From positions 1-6,618 of the forward strand of contig JAILBP010000125.1 of NCBI GenBank assembly GCA_024680835.1: DNA of 6,618 nucleotides, written 5' to 3'. This DNA comes from RGIG6904 sp024680835 (GTDB taxonomy: Bacteria > Bacillota > Clostridia > Lachnospirales > Lachnospiraceae). A program made the position numbers and the translations under genes. A model generated the notes under the pieces. The model was given only the letters and a program-made list of their open reading frames with translations. It was not told the DNA's origin and ran no database searches. This document shows positions 6,572-6,618 of this stretch, in pieces (the first letter of the stretch is position 1; every line of letters starts with the position of its first letter).

Positions 6572-6618
6572 GACCGGAGTGAAACGGAGACCGAAGTCAC
6601 ACGAGATTGCGAATATCG

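Larger units (their letters stand above)
6442..6618. other. Gene-free, highly structured 3' region, possible structured RNA or dispersed repeat
   Basis: No convincing gene is present after the HD-GYP stop codon. Almost all of 6452-6618 can instead be paired: a long hairpin at 6452-6512, then a module closed by 6517-6528 pairing with 6607-6618 that encloses hairpins 6536-6571 and 6572-6598. The closing stem reaches the window edge, so the element probably continues. From memory, very similar sequence with the same ending recurs in intergenic regions of Lachnospiraceae genomes and yields spurious small proteins in databases; this was not checked. Strand is uncertain, because paired DNA reads similarly on both strands. 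Confidence 0.5.

Noticed and set aside
6464..6599. Long-range pairing TGACTTC (6464-6470) with GAAGTCA (6593-6599)
   Set aside because: The 7-bp match is real but competes with the better local hairpins in both domains; it could be an alternative fold, but nothing favours it.
6521..6618. Open frame from ATG 6521 to the window end (begins MSKKWGAGCPVDIR)
   Set aside because: There is no ribosome binding site, it runs through base-paired structure, and its Cys/Arg-rich product resembles spurious repeat-derived small proteins. Without the downstream sequence it cannot be supported.

Overview
The window looks like a chromosomal stretch from an anaerobic Gram-positive bacterium of the Clostridia, most likely a Lachnospiraceae member such as Butyrivibrio, Roseburia or a relative. 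The evidence is moderate GC by eye, frequent ATA and AGG codons, a DUF3798 protein, and the Clostridia-style signalling proteins beside it. This placement is inference; there is no rRNA or housekeeping marker here.

All four genes lie on the + strand and concern sensing and signalling. Positions 2-1117 hold the C-terminal 371 residues of a DUF3798 solute-binding-like protein, cut by the window edge. A 10-base gap leads to a hybrid histidine kinase (1128-3572) with an extracellular dCache domain, HisKA/HATPase, one intact receiver, and a degenerate half-receiver at its C-terminus. After a 112-base gap comes a methyl-accepting chemotaxis protein (3685-5145) with six N-terminal membrane segments. 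After 126 bases containing a near-consensus sigma-A promoter comes an intact HD-GYP c-di-GMP phosphodiesterase (5272-6441).

A plausible reading is one sensory neighbourhood. The binding protein and the dCache kinase watch the outside, and the dCache domain carries what looks like the complete amino-acid-binding residue set. The kinase signals by phosphotransfer and has no DNA-binding output of its own. The MCP feeds chemotaxis and the HD-GYP protein lowers c-di-GMP, two outputs that both affect motile versus sessile behaviour. Only the first two genes are visibly coupled; any link to the other two is inferred from position.

The last 177 bases (6442-6618) have no convincing gene but are rich in paired structure. 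There is a 61-base long hairpin, then a roughly 100-base module whose two ends pair with each other around two inner hairpins, one of them terminator-like. This is the least explained part of the window and may be a structured RNA or a dispersed structured repeat that continues past the right edge.
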